Of a DNA stretch of 64,000 nt, positions 50,151-59,820 are shown in pieces. This DNA comes from Hevea brasiliensis. Taxonomy: Eukaryota; Streptophyta; Magnoliopsida; Malpighiales; Euphorbiaceae. Numbering within the stretch: the first letter of the stretch is position 1; every line of letters starts with the position of its first letter. A program made the translations under genes and the position numbers. The DNA lies in assembly GCF_030052815.1 (NCBI RefSeq), contig NC_079498.1, forward strand, positions 80,958,992 through 81,022,991, given 5' to 3'. The notes beneath the pieces are model-generated. The model was not told the DNA's origin. It saw only the letters and a program-made list of their open reading frames with translations, and ran no database searches.

Positions 50151-50908
50151 TAACAGAGTCCAGCTTCTTATTTAGAATCTCCAACAACCTGCATCATGTT
50201 ATGGTAAAACACTGACACAATCATGACACAACCTAGAGCTGACATCAGATACGAGTGGAACATGTCAAGTAATTTAGAAATTTGATTGCAAAAACTTCAC
50301 TGATACACATTGACAATCACAGCAACAAGTAGAATATATAATCAAGAAGCAAAAATAATAATCCCATAAGGCCAGGAACAGTTATTGCAGAAGTCATAAA
50401 TATAAGACAAAAAGATCAGTTGCATAACCCATGTTGATTATTTCCAACTCAGTTGATGCAAAGTACTTTCCACCAATTAATTAACCATTTATTTCTTCCT
50501 TCCCTTTTTTTAACAGAATTTGCCCCTATTTTAGAAAAGATAATTCAATTTCTTTGAAATGAAACAATGGCAAATATAAATAATGCAATGAAAACAAACA
50601 TAAATAATGCACTGAAAACAAATCATTGGCCATGAAAGACCTGTACCTCTACACAAATGATGAAGTCCTGAACACTTGACTTAAATTGCAAGCCTTGAGC
50701 TATAGCACTTTTGAACAATCCAAGGGAATAGAGAAGAGCAATTGCCACTCCTTGCCACCAAGTCAAAAACACAATTGACTTAAATGTAAGGAACTTGTAT
50801 AATGGTTTTATGTGTGCCAGTTCATCCTTTGTGGCAGTGTAAAATTGAACTAAACAGTATAGAGCCCATGACTGGCTGAAATTTAGAACCACTGCCATGT
50901 AAGGATAC
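40068..50908 (-). CDS. LAZ1 homologue (DUF300 / OSTalpha-TMEM184 family), three 3' exons
   Basis: Minus-strand exons 50908-50647, 42930-42679 and 40418-40068, with consistent AG/GT borders and reading phase, give 287 residues to the TAA. The first has membrane segments ([40 protein letters not shown]). The second starts [20 protein letters not shown] and holds [18 protein letters not shown]. The third has [20 protein letters not shown] and the tail [37 protein letters not shown]. This matches plant LAZ1 proteins, multipass membrane proteins linked to vacuole integrity, brassinosteroid signalling and hypersensitive cell death in Arabidopsis. LAZ1 proteins are near 480 residues, so about 190 N-terminal ones lie outside the window or are lost; I found none between 50909 and 64000. 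No stop or frameshift is seen in the exons. The 7.7-kb intron holds a Copia and a TRIM. Confidence 0.9.
40808..40870. repeat. Compound microsatellite with self-complementary arms
   Basis: An AT repeat (about 40808-40830), then CA units, CGTTT, GT units and CG units. The CA and GT halves can pair as a hairpin around the central TTT, and the alternating purine-pyrimidine tract is of the Z-DNA-prone kind. Confidence 0.85.
41728..42016. mobile_element. MITE-like element in the last LAZ1 intron
   Basis: The left end has CCCCTTGTTTGGAAGGAAG and the right end CTCTTCCCAAATAGAGTG, imperfect inverted matches of the kind seen at hAT-type MITE ends. Inside it is AT-rich with no frame. I could not settle the exact ends or a target-site duplication. 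Confidence 0.4.
42176..42223. repeat. 24-bp tandem duplication
   Basis: Two adjacent identical 24-bp copies (42176-42199, 42200-42223) of a unit beginning AAGGTAAGAGTAACTCCATC, in the last LAZ1 intron. Confidence 0.9.
43244..43444 (-). repeat. 3' LTR of Copia family A copy 1
   Basis: A 201-bp LTR. Its outer 22 bp are tandemly duplicated (43401-43422 and 43423-43444), a change that copies 2 and 3 (178-bp LTRs) lack. The polypurine tract lies at about 43445-43458 (CTCCCCCTCAAG on the plus strand). Confidence 0.92.
43452..46700 (-). pseudogene. Copia family A copy 1 pol
   Basis: Protease is ruined ([12 protein letters not shown] where copy 2 has WVIDSGATDHMTG). A 2.7-kb open frame (46468-43751) then carries the integrase zinc finger ([15 protein letters not shown]), the core Asp residues ([20 protein letters not shown]), reverse transcriptase ([33 protein letters not shown]) and the start of RNase H. 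At the integrase Glu segment the frame is locally shifted ([18 protein letters not shown]), so the catalytic Glu is missing. The RNase H end is broken by a 14-bp tandem duplication at 43757-43784 and a TAG near 43712; the last 82 codons are open again to 43452. Confidence 0.9.
46733..47594 (-). pseudogene. Copia family A copy 1 gag
   Basis: Starts at the ATG at 47594 ([20 protein letters not shown]) and includes [20 protein letters not shown] and [21 protein letters not shown] frameshift near 47110 moves into another frame ([20 protein letters not shown]). A second one near 46900 leaves the zinc knuckle out of frame. Confidence 0.85.
47846..47857 (-). promoter_or_regulatory. Primer-binding site of copy 1
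   Basis: GCTCTGATACCA on the plus strand, that is TGGTATCAGAGC on the element's strand, directly next to its 5' LTR (47858-48058). Confidence 0.93.
47858..48058 (-). repeat. 5' LTR of Copia family A copy 1
   Basis: A 201-bp LTR, by reading identical to 43244-43444 including the duplicated 22-bp terminus (48015-48036, 48037-48058). Confidence 0.93.
48120..48812 (-). mobile_element. TRIM-like element in the LAZ1 intron
   Basis: Two similar direct repeats, 48120-48316 and 48582-48812, both from TGTTGAGAAATACAGG to CATTCCAACA or ATATTCCAACA, flank about 265 bp without coding capacity. On the minus strand the inner edges resemble a decayed primer site (TGATATTAAAGAG) and a purine tract (plus strand CTCCCCTCAAG). 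Flanks are GTTAG (48115-48119) and GTCAA (48813-48817), which may be a decayed target-site duplication. The right LTR has about 30 extra bp. Very short LTRs and no genes fit a TRIM. Confidence 0.7.
48821..48970. mobile_element. MITE-like element with inverted ends
   Basis: The left end GTGTTCGGCAACTAG and the right end CTAGTATTGTCGAACAAAC are imperfect inverted repeats around about 120 bp of noncoding DNA. The size and TTCGGCAA-type ends suggest a small hAT-like MITE; no clear duplication was found. Confidence 0.45.
48971..50646 (-). other. Remaining LAZ1 intron sequence
   Basis: Noncoding DNA between the MITE-like element and the next LAZ1 exon. It includes a CA microsatellite at 50116-50145. 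No gene on either strand. Confidence 0.6.
50116..50145. repeat. CA dinucleotide microsatellite
   Basis: About 15 CA units followed by a short TA stretch, in the LAZ1 intron. Confidence 0.95.
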
Positions 50909-51464
50909 CTACAAAATAAGGCTAAGGCAATTAGAAATTTCGCACAGGGAATTCAAAGGCAATTAGAGGTTTCATATTCATGAGTGGTACAGCTTGAGAA
51001 GAATTTATTCATCGACAAATATATGGCAGTTTAGAAGTGTGAAGAATACCAAAATCTTTAATGCAAATTCTTGCAATAACTGAAACAACATTGCACAATT
51101 TATAACAAAGCTAGAAACAAGAAAACTTGCTTTGTAGAAAGAAGATATCAATGAACTTCTGTGAAATGGTTTATAGGATTCAGCCAATAATATTGATCGT
51201 AGGATATCAATGGGGAAAAAAAGGGGCTAATTATCCTTTTGCCCATTCTGATAACACATTCATATGACTACCTACTAAAGAGAGAAGCAAACATCCACAC
51301 CAAAAAACAAAATCTCTCTTGAAAAGAATAATAATAATAAGGAACTTAGAACTTCTATACTTGGAAGGATGCCACAACATTGACTTCTACAATCATTCTT
51401 TCAATAACTAATCTTAAACTAAGCATTATCCCAAACTAGTTGAAGTCAGCTATATCGCCACCAA
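50909..51464 (-). other. Start of the upstream LAZ1 intron
   Basis: Noncoding. Begins with the acceptor side of the exon at 50908. Around 51340-51450 the sequence CCCAAACTAGTTGAAGTCAG resembles the 3' end of plant RTE-type LINEs or their SINE partners. No LAZ1 coding sequence is visible. Confidence 0.45.
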
Positions 51465-51530
51465 GCCAGTAGCCTAGTAGTTGAGTACCAATCTCATAAT
51501 GCATGAGGCCAAGGGTTCAAGCCATTGAAA
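51465..51530 (+). mobile_element. SINE-like head with Pol III boxes
   Basis: TAGCCTAGTAGTTGAG resembles a tRNA-type box A. GGTTCAAGCC at 51514-51523 is a good box B about 30 bp later. This is the layout of a tRNA-derived SINE head. The 3' end of the element is not evident, and it is not a functional tRNA (no foldable cloverleaf seen). Confidence 0.5.
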
Positions 51531-51918
51531 TTTAGAATAATAGAGAAAGAGAAAATAACAAAAGAATGATTTACGTAGTTTAGCTATTGAGAGCTGACAT
51601 CCACAGACACAACCTCAAAGGATTACATTTCATTCACTTGTGTATTAGCATAATACGTAAGATTCTATATTTATAATGGAAGACACAAGTTATATATCGC
51701 ATCCCACAAAATCACTCCTTAATACAACCATTAATCAAGCCAATGTTTTCGCTAATCAATCACATGATTTCTCATAATCATATCCCATGAATTAAGAGCA
51801 AATATCATCAATTCCAACACAAACCTTAGCAACCCCGACCCCTTTAAAAATTTTGAAAGTACCAAATAAAAGTAAGCTACATCGGTTGATTTCCACCATT
51901 CCAATCAATTTAAAGGTT
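51531..51918. other. AT-rich DNA, no gene
   Basis: Noncoding sequence between the SINE-like head and the solo TRIM LTR; nothing recognised beyond possible SINE body. Confidence 0.4.
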
Positions 51919-51923
51919 AAGCA

Positions 51924-52153
51924 TGTCACGACCCAGGAATGGGGTTGGGACGTGCTTGTTCAACCAGCTATGTACTGGGGTGAAACTTCCTGTCCCACAT
52001 CGGAAACGGGAAGGAAAGATTTGGGCCATTTATGTAGGAGCCTTCCTCACCTGGTTAGCGCGCTTTTGGGAACGAAACCTCCCAAGGGACAAATCCGTGA
52101 GGCCCACGGGCCAAAGCGGACAATACTGACTGGAGATGGATCGGGCTATTACA
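51924..52153 (+). mobile_element. Solo LTR of a Cassandra-related TRIM
   Basis: A 230-bp sequence from TGTCACGACC to GCTATTACA with perfect 5-bp duplication AAGCA at 51919-51923 and 52154-52158. It has CCCACATCGG and CCAAAGCGGACAAT in the same order as the Cassandra-type LTR at 37637. Between them is GGTTAGCGCGCTTTTGGGAA, a degenerate relative of the 5S GGTTAAGCGTGCTTGGG core. Only one LTR is present. Confidence 0.85.
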
Positions 52154-52200
52154 AAGCATCTATGGCCTCAAAATCCTTTCTCACTACTCCCCCAACCCTT

Positions 52201-52218
52201 CCCCCCCCCCCCCCCCCC
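52201..52218 (+). repeat. Poly-C run
   Basis: Eighteen uninterrupted C residues followed by CT-rich sequence; a G-quadruplex-prone tract on the minus strand and a likely assembly or length-variation spot. Confidence 0.95.
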
Positions 52219-52570
52219 TCCCTCTCTCCCTCTTCTAAAAAATAAAAAATAAAAAAATAAACAAATAATAAAAAATGCCCAGTCATCCTAGGTCTACCAC
52301 TCACTTTCTTATCTCTTATATCTTTAATGTGCTCAACCTTTAATATTGGTACATTTGTTGGTCTGTGATGCACATGCTCAAACAATCTCAATATCCCTTA
52401 GGACTCTAAGGTGCTCCTTCATTGTTCCAATTCCTAGTAACAAGGTTTCATCTATTAAGACCATGCCATCTACAAGTAAACAAAAGAGATACTTTTATAG
52501 GTGCATTTTTTTTAACTCATCCATGACAAAAGGAAAAGGGTAAGAGCTCAAGCAGAATCCTTGATGTAAT
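52219..52570 (-). repeat. Possible RTE LINE 3'-end remnant
   Basis: The wording around 52285-52470 (GGTCTACCACTC, TGATGCACATGCTCAAACAA) resembles the 3' coding end of plant RTE-type LINEs read on the minus strand. The similarity is remembered and weak. No open frame. Confidence 0.35.
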
Positions 52571-52756
52571 TTGAAAAAATATAGAAGAATTGAAGAAATA
52601 GAGATGAAGGAGAAGGAAATTGTGGAATAATTAGCTTGATTATTCTCTCAAGCTCTTGAGGATTAAAATATATTTTACAGAAGCCCTAAAAAAGGAAAAC
52701 ATACATAATCACAAGCCTAAAATCCTCCTAGTTCGTAATTACTTCCTAATCTAATG

Positions 52757-52934
52757 TGTTATGGAAAGTCAATCATTATATTATTTCTGTGTATATTCTG
52801 TATTCTGTATTCCTATTTAGGATTTCTTATTTAGGATTTCTTCCTAATTAGTATAACACAATTATACGAATCAATTGTATATAAATACCCATGTACAGAT
52901 TAATTGAAATACATGAGAATCATCTCTTTCTACA
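52757..52934 (+). repeat. 5' LTR of copy 2
   Basis: A 178-bp LTR from TGTTATGGAAAG to CTCTTTCTACA. It lacks the 22-bp terminal duplication seen in copy 1. Confidence 0.93.
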
Positions 52935-52946
52935 TGGTATCAGAGC
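52935..52946 (+). promoter_or_regulatory. Primer-binding site of copy 2
   Basis: TGGTATCAGAGC immediately after the 5' LTR, complementary to initiator-Met tRNA. Confidence 0.93.
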
Positions 52947-53223
52947 AGATCATCTATCTAGGGTGATTATTTGCTCTCACCACCCAGCTCAGGAGAGACC
53001 TTGGCCGCCGACCGGCCGTTTCGACTCCGATCAACATTGCCATCGTCGCCTCAATCCCCTCATTCCACCACTGTGTCTTTGTTCGATCCGATTACACCAT
53101 TAAAGGACTTCGAGGTTTGGCTCTCGGATCCTATTTCGGATTTGCTTGATTTGTGATTTTGGATTATTTTGTTGTCATCGGACTTTGGATTAGCGTTTCG
53201 GTTAGTTTTCTTTGTCTCAACAA

Positions 53224-54066
53224 ATGGCAGACAATAAGAATGTTATTTCTGATGTGATTCCGATGATGACTAAGATCACGGAACACAAACTTAATGGTTC
53301 GAATTATCTGGAGTGGAGTAAGACTGTTAGGGTCTATTTGCGTAGCATTGATAAGGATGATCACCTTACTAAAGATCCACCTACTGATGATACACAACAA
53401 ACTTGGCTAAGGGAGGATGCTCGGTTGTTTTGCGGCTTGAAACTTCGATTCACGGTGAGGTAATTAGTTTAATTAATCACCGTGGAATTTGTTAAGGAAT
53501 TGATGGATTACTTAGATTTTCTCAGATTCGTAAAGGGAATATCTCCGTATTTATGATGTTTGTAAGGCATTCTACTGTACGAGAAAGAGAAAAAATCTCT
53601 CACGGCTTATTTTATGGATTTTAAACGGGTATATGAGAAACTTAATGTATTGTTGCCTTTTAGTCCTGATGTGAAAGTTCAACAGGAGCAACTGGCTGTT
53701 ATGAGTTTTCTTGCAGGCCTTCCTTCAGAGTATGAGACTGCTAAATCTCATATTCTTTCCAGTTCTGAGATTTCCTCTTTGCATGAAACATTCACACGAG
53801 TCCTTCGTACAGAGAGTACCCAATCTTCACAGCTTGCAAGTAGTGCTCTTATTAGCCGTAATCCAAATGTACAACAGGGTAATAGAAGAGGAAGTAGAGG
53901 AGGAATTACAGGCAACAGAAGTAATCAGCGTAATGGAGAGGCTAGTTCTAATCAGGACTCAAGAGGAGTCATTTGTTATTATTGTCATGAGCCTGGCCAT
54001 ACAAAATATAATTGTCCGCAACTTCAGAGGAAAAATCAGCGATCACAGATGGCAAATATGGCGTGA
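53224..54066 (+). pseudogene. Copia family A copy 2 gag
   Basis: Begins at the ATG at 53224 ([20 protein letters not shown]) and contains [20 protein letters not shown]. It is broken between about 53435 and 53620. From 53614 it is open again as [20 protein letters not shown] to the zinc knuckle [14 protein letters not shown], the best-preserved knuckle of the three copies, ending in TGA at 54064-54066. Confidence 0.88.
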
Positions 54067-57000
54067 GAGATTCTACAAGATCTTCCTCCGAGAAAACTGC
54101 TTTGGTATCCGCAGAGGATTTTGCACGCTTTTCCCAAAGTCGTGCATCTCTAAAGCCTACGGTTCCCTATCATCTGCGATCATTGAGTCGAGTAAATCCA
54201 CTACATGCCTTGTGTCTTCCTCATCCAAATGGGTTATTGATTCTGGTGCAACAGATCACATGACAGGTAATTCTAGTCTTCTATCTACTTTTCAGTCTAA
54301 TCCCACTTCCTCTACTGTTACTTTAGCTGATGGTTCTACTTCTTGTGTCATGGGTTCTGGAACTGCGAATCCGACTTCGTCAATTTCTTTGTCATCTGTT
54401 TTGTGTCTACCAAATTTCTCTTTTAATCTACTTTCTGTTAGTAAACTTACTCGTACCTTAAATTGTTCTATTTCCTTTTTTTCTGATTATCGTTTGTTTC
54501 AGGATCTTACGACGAAACAGATTATTGGTAGAGGACGTGAGTCAGGTGGTCTCTACATTCTGGAAAATCATGTACCGCGATCGCTTGTTTGCTCCAGTAC
54601 CTTAACACCTCTTGAAGCTCATTGTAGATTGGGTCATCCTTCTTTGTCTACCATGAAGAAGTTGTGTCCTCAGTTTCAGTCTTTATCAGTACTAGAATGT
54701 GAGTCGTGTCAGTTTGCAAAACATCATCGTTTGCCTTCTGTGTCTAGAGTCAATAAACGGGCTTCATCCCCTTTTGAGTTAGTTCATTCTGATGTTTGGG
54801 GTCCTTGTTCTGTTACTTCTAAAACTGGATTTCGTTATTTTGTTACTTTTGTTGATGATTACTCTCGTATTACCTGGTTATATTTAATGAAGAATCGTTC
54901 TGAGTTGTTTTCTATCTTTTGTGCCTTTTGTAATGAAATCAAAACTCAATTTAATATTTCTGTGCGCATATTAAGAAGTGACAATGCTAAAGAATATTTT
55001 TCAGCACAATTTCAGTCTTATATGACACAAAATGGCATTCTTCATCGTCTTCTGTGTGGATACCCCATCCCAAAATGGCGTGGCGAAAGAAAAATCGGCA
55101 TCTTCTTGAGGTAACTCGTGCTCTTCTTTTGGATGAAAGTTCCTAAACACTTTTGGGCGGATGCAGTTTCTACGGCATGTTTTTTGATCAATCGTATGCC
55201 TTCTTCTGTCCTTAATGGGGATATTCCTTATACTGCTTTGTGCCCTACAAAATCTTTGTTTCCCGTTGAACCCCGTATTTTTGGTTGTACTTGTTTTGTA
55301 CGTGATGTTCGTCATGAGTTACTAAATTGGATCCAAAGTCTCTCAAATGTGTCTTTCTTGGGTACTCCGGATCCAAAAAGGGTGCCGTTGTTTCTCTCCT
55401 ACTCTTAATCGTTATCTTGTTTCGCAGATGTCACATTTTTGAGTCCACTCCATTTTTTCTCAATCATCCGTGTATGAGAGTCGGGGAGGAAGATGATATC
55501 TTAATATATCTTGTCCAACCAATGTCTAGTCCTCTCTCACACCTATTTCTTCCGTCTCTAGACCTACTCGGCCTCCCGTTGTTCATGTTTATTCCAGGAG
55601 ATTGAGATTCGACTCGGATCCTCCACCGGCTACTTCGTTGGGAGATCCTGCACCTCATCGATCATGATTCGATCTAGACTTACCCATTGCTCTTCGTAAA
55701 GGTAAACGTTCATGTACTTACCCTATCTCTTCTTTTGTTTCTTATAATCAATTGTCTTCTTGTTCTCGGTGTTTTGTTGCTTCTTTAGACTCTATTCCCA
55801 TCCCGAATAGTGGTGGTGAGGCATTGTCTCATCCTGGTGGTGTCTTTGCTATGAAAGAGGAAATGGAGGCTTTAGATGCTAATGGTACATGGGAAGCTGT
55901 TGCCTTGCCCACCGGTAAGAAAGCTATTGGTTGCAAATGGGTATTCTGATGAAGGTAAATCTCGATGGTTACGTGGCTAGATTAAAAGCACGCCTTGTAG
56001 CAAAAGGATATGCTCAGACAAATGGGGTTGATTACTCTGACACTTTTTCTCCTGTAGCTAAACTTACTTCTGTTCGCTTGTTTATCTCTTTAGCAGCTAC
56101 ATATGATTGGCCCCTGCACCAATTGGATATCAAGAATGCCTTTCTTCATGGTGATCTTCAGGAGGAGGTGTATATGGAGCAACCACCTGGGTTTGTTGCT
56201 CAGGGGGAGTTGGGTAAAGTTTGTAGGCTTCGGAAGTCTCTTTATGGCTTGAAACAAAGTCCTAGGGCCTGGTTTGGGAGATTCAGTGAAGCAGTACAGG
56301 AATTTGGTATGCAAAAGAGTAAGTGTGATCACTCAGTATTTTATAAGCAATCTGAGGCTGGTCTAATTCTCCTGGTAGTCTATGTGGATGACATTATCAT
56401 CACTGGGAGTGACTCTGCAGGTATTTCATCTCTTAAAACCTTCCTCCAAACCCAGTTTCAGACCAAAGACTTGGGATTATTAAAGTATTTTTTGGGTATT
56501 GAAGTTATGAGAAGTAAGAAGGGTATTTTCTTGTCTCAAAGAAAATATGTCCTTGATCTATTGACAGAGACAGGAAAATTAGGTGCTAAGCCTTGTAGTG
56601 CACCAATGACTCCAAATTTACAACTGTTAGCAGGGGATAGTGAGTTGTTTGAAGATCCAGAGAGATACAGGAGATTGGTAGGAAAATTGAACTACCTTAC
56701 TGTCACTCGTCCTGACATTGCTTATGCCGTTAGTGTGGTAAGTCCGTTTATGTCTTCGCCAACTGTTGCTCATTGGGAAGCCTTGGGACAAATCTTGTGC
56801 TATCTGAAGGGAGCTCCGGAAGAGGTTTGTTATATAGTAATCATGGGCATTTGAATGTTGAATGTTTTTCGATGTCGATCGGCTGATCTAAGGTTGATAG
56901 GAGGTTAACTCATCGGATATTGCGTTTTTGTTTGATGTAATTTGGTGTTTTGGAAAATCAAGAAGGTTAGTGTAGTTTCTCGATCTATTTCTTAATCCGA

Positions 57001-57330
57001 ATAATTAGCCATGGCACAATCGTATGTGAGGTAATGTGGATATTTCAATTACTAGATGAGACAGTTTTAAGACCCCACACTGCGAAATTGTGGTGTGATA
57101 ATCAAGCTGCTCTCCATATTGCTTCTAATCCGGTATTTCATGAGCGGACCAAACATATTGAGATTGATTGTCACTTTGTTCGTGAAAAGATTCAACAACA
57201 GATCATCTCAACAGGACATATCAAAACTGGAGAGCAGTTAGGAGATATTTTCACAAAAACTCTGAATGGAGCTAGGATTGACTACATTTGTAACAAGTTG
57301 AGCATGATTAACATCTATGCTCCAACTTGA
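54067..57330 (+). pseudogene. Copia family A copy 2 pol
   Basis: Protease is intact at its active site (WVIDSGATDHMTG, about 54228-54266). Integrase runs in the same frame: CRLGHPS and CESCQFAK, then [10 protein letters not shown] and [11 protein letters not shown]. It shifts frame just before the catalytic Glu and stops at about 55112. Fragments follow (55118-55605). Reverse transcriptase is open at 55931-56854 with [20 protein letters not shown] and VVYVDDIIITGSD. RNase H is scrambled around 56820-57030; the end ([20 protein letters not shown]) is open to 57330. A purine tract GAGGGGGAG precedes the 3' LTR. Confidence 0.9.
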
Positions 57331-57337
57331 GGGGGAG

Positions 57338-57515
57338 TGTTATGGAAAGTCAATCATTATATTATTTCTGTGTATATTCTGTATTCTGTATTCCTATTTA
57401 GGATTTCTTATTTAGGATTTCTTCCTAATTAGTATAACACAATTATAGGAATCAATTGTATATAAATACCCATGTACAGATTAATTGAAATACATGAGAA
57501 TCATCTCTTTCTACA
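57338..57515 (+). repeat. 3' LTR of copy 2
   Basis: A 178-bp LTR, one base different from 52757-52934 by my reading, followed by TAATG. Confidence 0.93.
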
Positions 57516-57562
57516 TAATGCATGCTTACAAGGATTTCTAATCTATTTCTAGATTCTTAACA

Positions 57563-58990
57563 CTCCCCCTCAAGTTGCAACGTACATATTGTATGCTCCA
57601 AACTTGTTATAGATATAATCAATCCTAGACCCTCGAAGATATTTTGTAAGGATGCTTGCTAATTGATCATTTGAACTGATAAAACTAGTAGCAATACACC
57701 ACGACTCAATCTTTTGCCCAACAAAGTGACAATTTATTTCTATGCACTTCGTTCTTTCATAAAACACGAGATTTGAAGTAATATACTGGGCAAATTAATT
57801 GTCAAAAATTAGTTTCATTTGTCCATCTCGACACTTTAATTCTTGAAAAAGTTGCGTTAACCATAAAAGCTCACATTTGACTAAAGCCATGGCTCGATAT
57901 TCTACTTTTGCACTTGATCTAGCCACCACATCTTTCTCCTTACCTTCCCAAGATATTAGATTACCTCCAATTAGAATGCAATACCAATACCCTAAAGTAG
58001 ACTGTCTATTTGAAAAGGATCCTGCCCAATCTGCATCAAAATACCCAACAATATGTGTGTCCCTGTCTTCATACAAAAAACCTTATCCCGAAGCTCTTTT
58101 AATATAATTGAGAATACAAATTACTACATTCCAATGACTATCAGAAGGCATTTGGAGGACACAATGACAACAAATGAGATGTTAGGCCGTGTAATTGTGT
58201 TAAAAAATTAAGCTTGCAAACAAGTCTTTGATATCAACTTGGATCAATTAGAGGCTCCCCTTATCTAGGAATAAGCTTAGCATTCGAATCCATGGAGTAT
58301 CTACATGCTTGCAATCCAGCAGACTACTTTCTTCCAATATATCTAATGCACAATACCACTGCTAGATTGTGCCACCTTAATGCCCTTGAAGTATTTCAGT
58401 TTCCTCATGTCATTAGTCTAGAAATGACTAAAGAGATGCTATTTAAGTTGGGAAATACCTTCATGATCATCACTTGTTATGACAGTATCATCAACATAAA
58501 CAATCAAGAACATGTTTGCCATGAGAAGAATGTTAATAAAACACTAAATGATCTACTTCACTTCGAAGCATGCCAAATTGTTGGACAATAGTGCCAAAGC
58601 AACCCAACCATGCCCATGGAGATTGCTTCAAACCATAAAAGGATCGGTGTAGTCAACACACTAATCCAGACTTCTACTAAGCAACAAATCCTGGTGGTTG
58701 CTCTATGTAGACTTCTTCAACAAGTTCTCCATGTAAGAGGGCATTTTTTATGTCCAACGAATAGAAAGGCCAATGAAACATGGCTGCCCTAGAAATAAAT
58801 AGGCAAACATATGTTATTTTTGCCACAGGAAAAAAAGTGTCACAATAATAAAAGCCAAAGATCTGAGATATCCTTTGGCCACCAACCAAGCTTTAAGGTG
58901 ATCAACCTTCCCATCTGGTCCTACTTTCAATATAAACACCCACCAGCATCCACCTATAGCTTTTAATAACTATGCCCCAAGCTGAATTTG
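57563..58990 (-). pseudogene. Copia family B RNase H and reverse transcriptase remnants
   Basis: On the minus strand, the RNase H end is at 57767-57570 (FYERTKCIEINCHFVGQKIE, GSRIDYIYNKFG). The RNase H middle is at 58076-57795 (GYFDADWAGSFSNRQSTLGY, SSAKVEYRAMA). A reverse transcriptase piece is at 58889-58677 (LDIKNALLHGELVEEVYIEQ). The YVDD region is near 58500-58470, out of frame. It is heavily decayed and ends near 58990. Confidence 0.75.
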
Positions 58991-59119
58991 CCTAAAATAA
59001 TTCTATCAAAGTACACAGACACCATTTAAGGCTTCCTACTGATTGAAACCTCAAGAAGTTCTTGACTCGGTGCCTTCACCACAAGAAGCTAGAGTGAGTG
59101 ATGAAGGAGAAATATTTGG
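58991..59119. other. Junction between two retroelement remnants
   Basis: Short stretch between the minus-strand Copia and the plus-strand Gypsy remnant. Nothing recognised. Confidence 0.4.
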
Positions 59120-59661
59120 TAACCACATTTAGAAGATTCATAAAGTAGTGTAGAGTGCTCTAAAAGCTAGCAATGCAACTTGCACATGAATTTAAGGGTG
59201 ATCAAGTACTTGTGCACTTAAGATGAGAAAGATTTCCAAAGGGTACGTATCTCAAGCTCATGTAGAGGAGGTTTTGGGCCATGTAAGGTGTTGAAGAAAA
59301 TTAGTCCAAATGCCTATTTGATTGAGTTCCCATCTCGTTTGCAAATTAGTCAACTCTTTAATGTTTCCGACTAATATCGCTTTGATGGATTTGCCGGTAT
59401 TGATTCTACCATTGAAGCTAAAGTCCAACAGCTTTTGCCTGTGAAGGTTGATGTATTGAATAAGTGTTAGATGTCAAAGAAGTCTGATCCAAACATGGCA
59501 ACCCATAAAGAAGTTTTCTAGTGAAGTGGTTCGGAAAACTAATAATTGAAAACACTTGGATTACTGAAGAGGAGCTAAAATGACTTAATCTAGACATCTA
59601 TGCAGAATATCTCCAACCTTACTCGTTGGAGCCAAGTTGTTCTTTAACTAGGGGAGATTAA
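59120..59661 (+). pseudogene. Chromovirus (Gypsy) integrase tail with chromodomain, decayed
   Basis: Broken plus-strand frames read HLR..ERFPKGTY near 59218-59250. A chromodomain-like stretch VKWFGKLIIENTWITEEELK (59521-59580) is followed by a stop and LNLDIYAEYLQPYSLEPSC. A chromodomain after integrase marks the chromovirus branch of Gypsy elements. The upstream pol is absent. The purine stretch AGGGGAGA (about 59650) then leads to an LTR start at 59662. Confidence 0.7.
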
Positions 59662-59815
59662 TGCAGGAGCATTTTAAATATTATTCAATTTTGGATTTCA
59701 CTTAGTTTTCCATTTACTAGATTTTAATTTTGTGTTCCTTATTTAGGATTCTTGTCCATTAAGTATTCATTAATTAAGATTAGCTTTCTGTCTTCAAATA
59801 AGATTCTTGTCCTCT
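59662..59815 (+). repeat. Truncated chromovirus LTR
   Basis: Begins TGCAGGAGCATTTTA after the pol remnant and its purine tract, and runs about 150 bp to the LINE insertion near 59820. It contains repeated TTAGGATTCTTGTCC-like wording. The 3' part is missing. Confidence 0.5.
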
Positions 59816-59820
59816 ACTAA

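Larger units (their letters stand above)
52757..57515 (+). mobile_element. Copia family A, copy 2
   Basis: A 4,759-bp plus-strand element with 178-bp LTRs (52757-52934 and 57338-57515) and a perfect target-site duplication TAATG (52752-52756, 57516-57520). I found one difference between the LTRs (TATACGAAT against TATAGGAAT), so the insertion is young. The internal region nevertheless has many frameshifts and stops. It is nested in the LTR of an older Copia. Confidence 0.95.
52571..58990 (-). mobile_element. Older Copia (family B) interrupted by family A copy 2
   Basis: A minus-strand Copia whose 3' LTR is split. The left piece is about 52571-52756 and the right piece 57521-57562 (ending CTTAACA), with family A copy 2 and its TAATG duplication in between. 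A purine tract (plus strand CTCCCCCTCAAG at 57563 on) follows, then RNase H and reverse transcriptase remnants to about 58990. Integrase, protease, gag and the other LTR are missing. The left LTR border is uncertain. Confidence 0.65.

Noticed and set aside
51005..51187. Minus-strand frame upstream of the LAZ1 exon, considered as a further LAZ1 exon
   Set aside because: The protein (for example FYKASFLVSSFVINCAMLFQ) does not match the LAZ1 segment expected before GYPY, and no fitting donor site was found.
51465..51530. Possible functional tRNA gene because of good box A and box B matches
   Set aside because: No plausible acceptor stem or cloverleaf; the layout fits a tRNA-derived SINE head instead.
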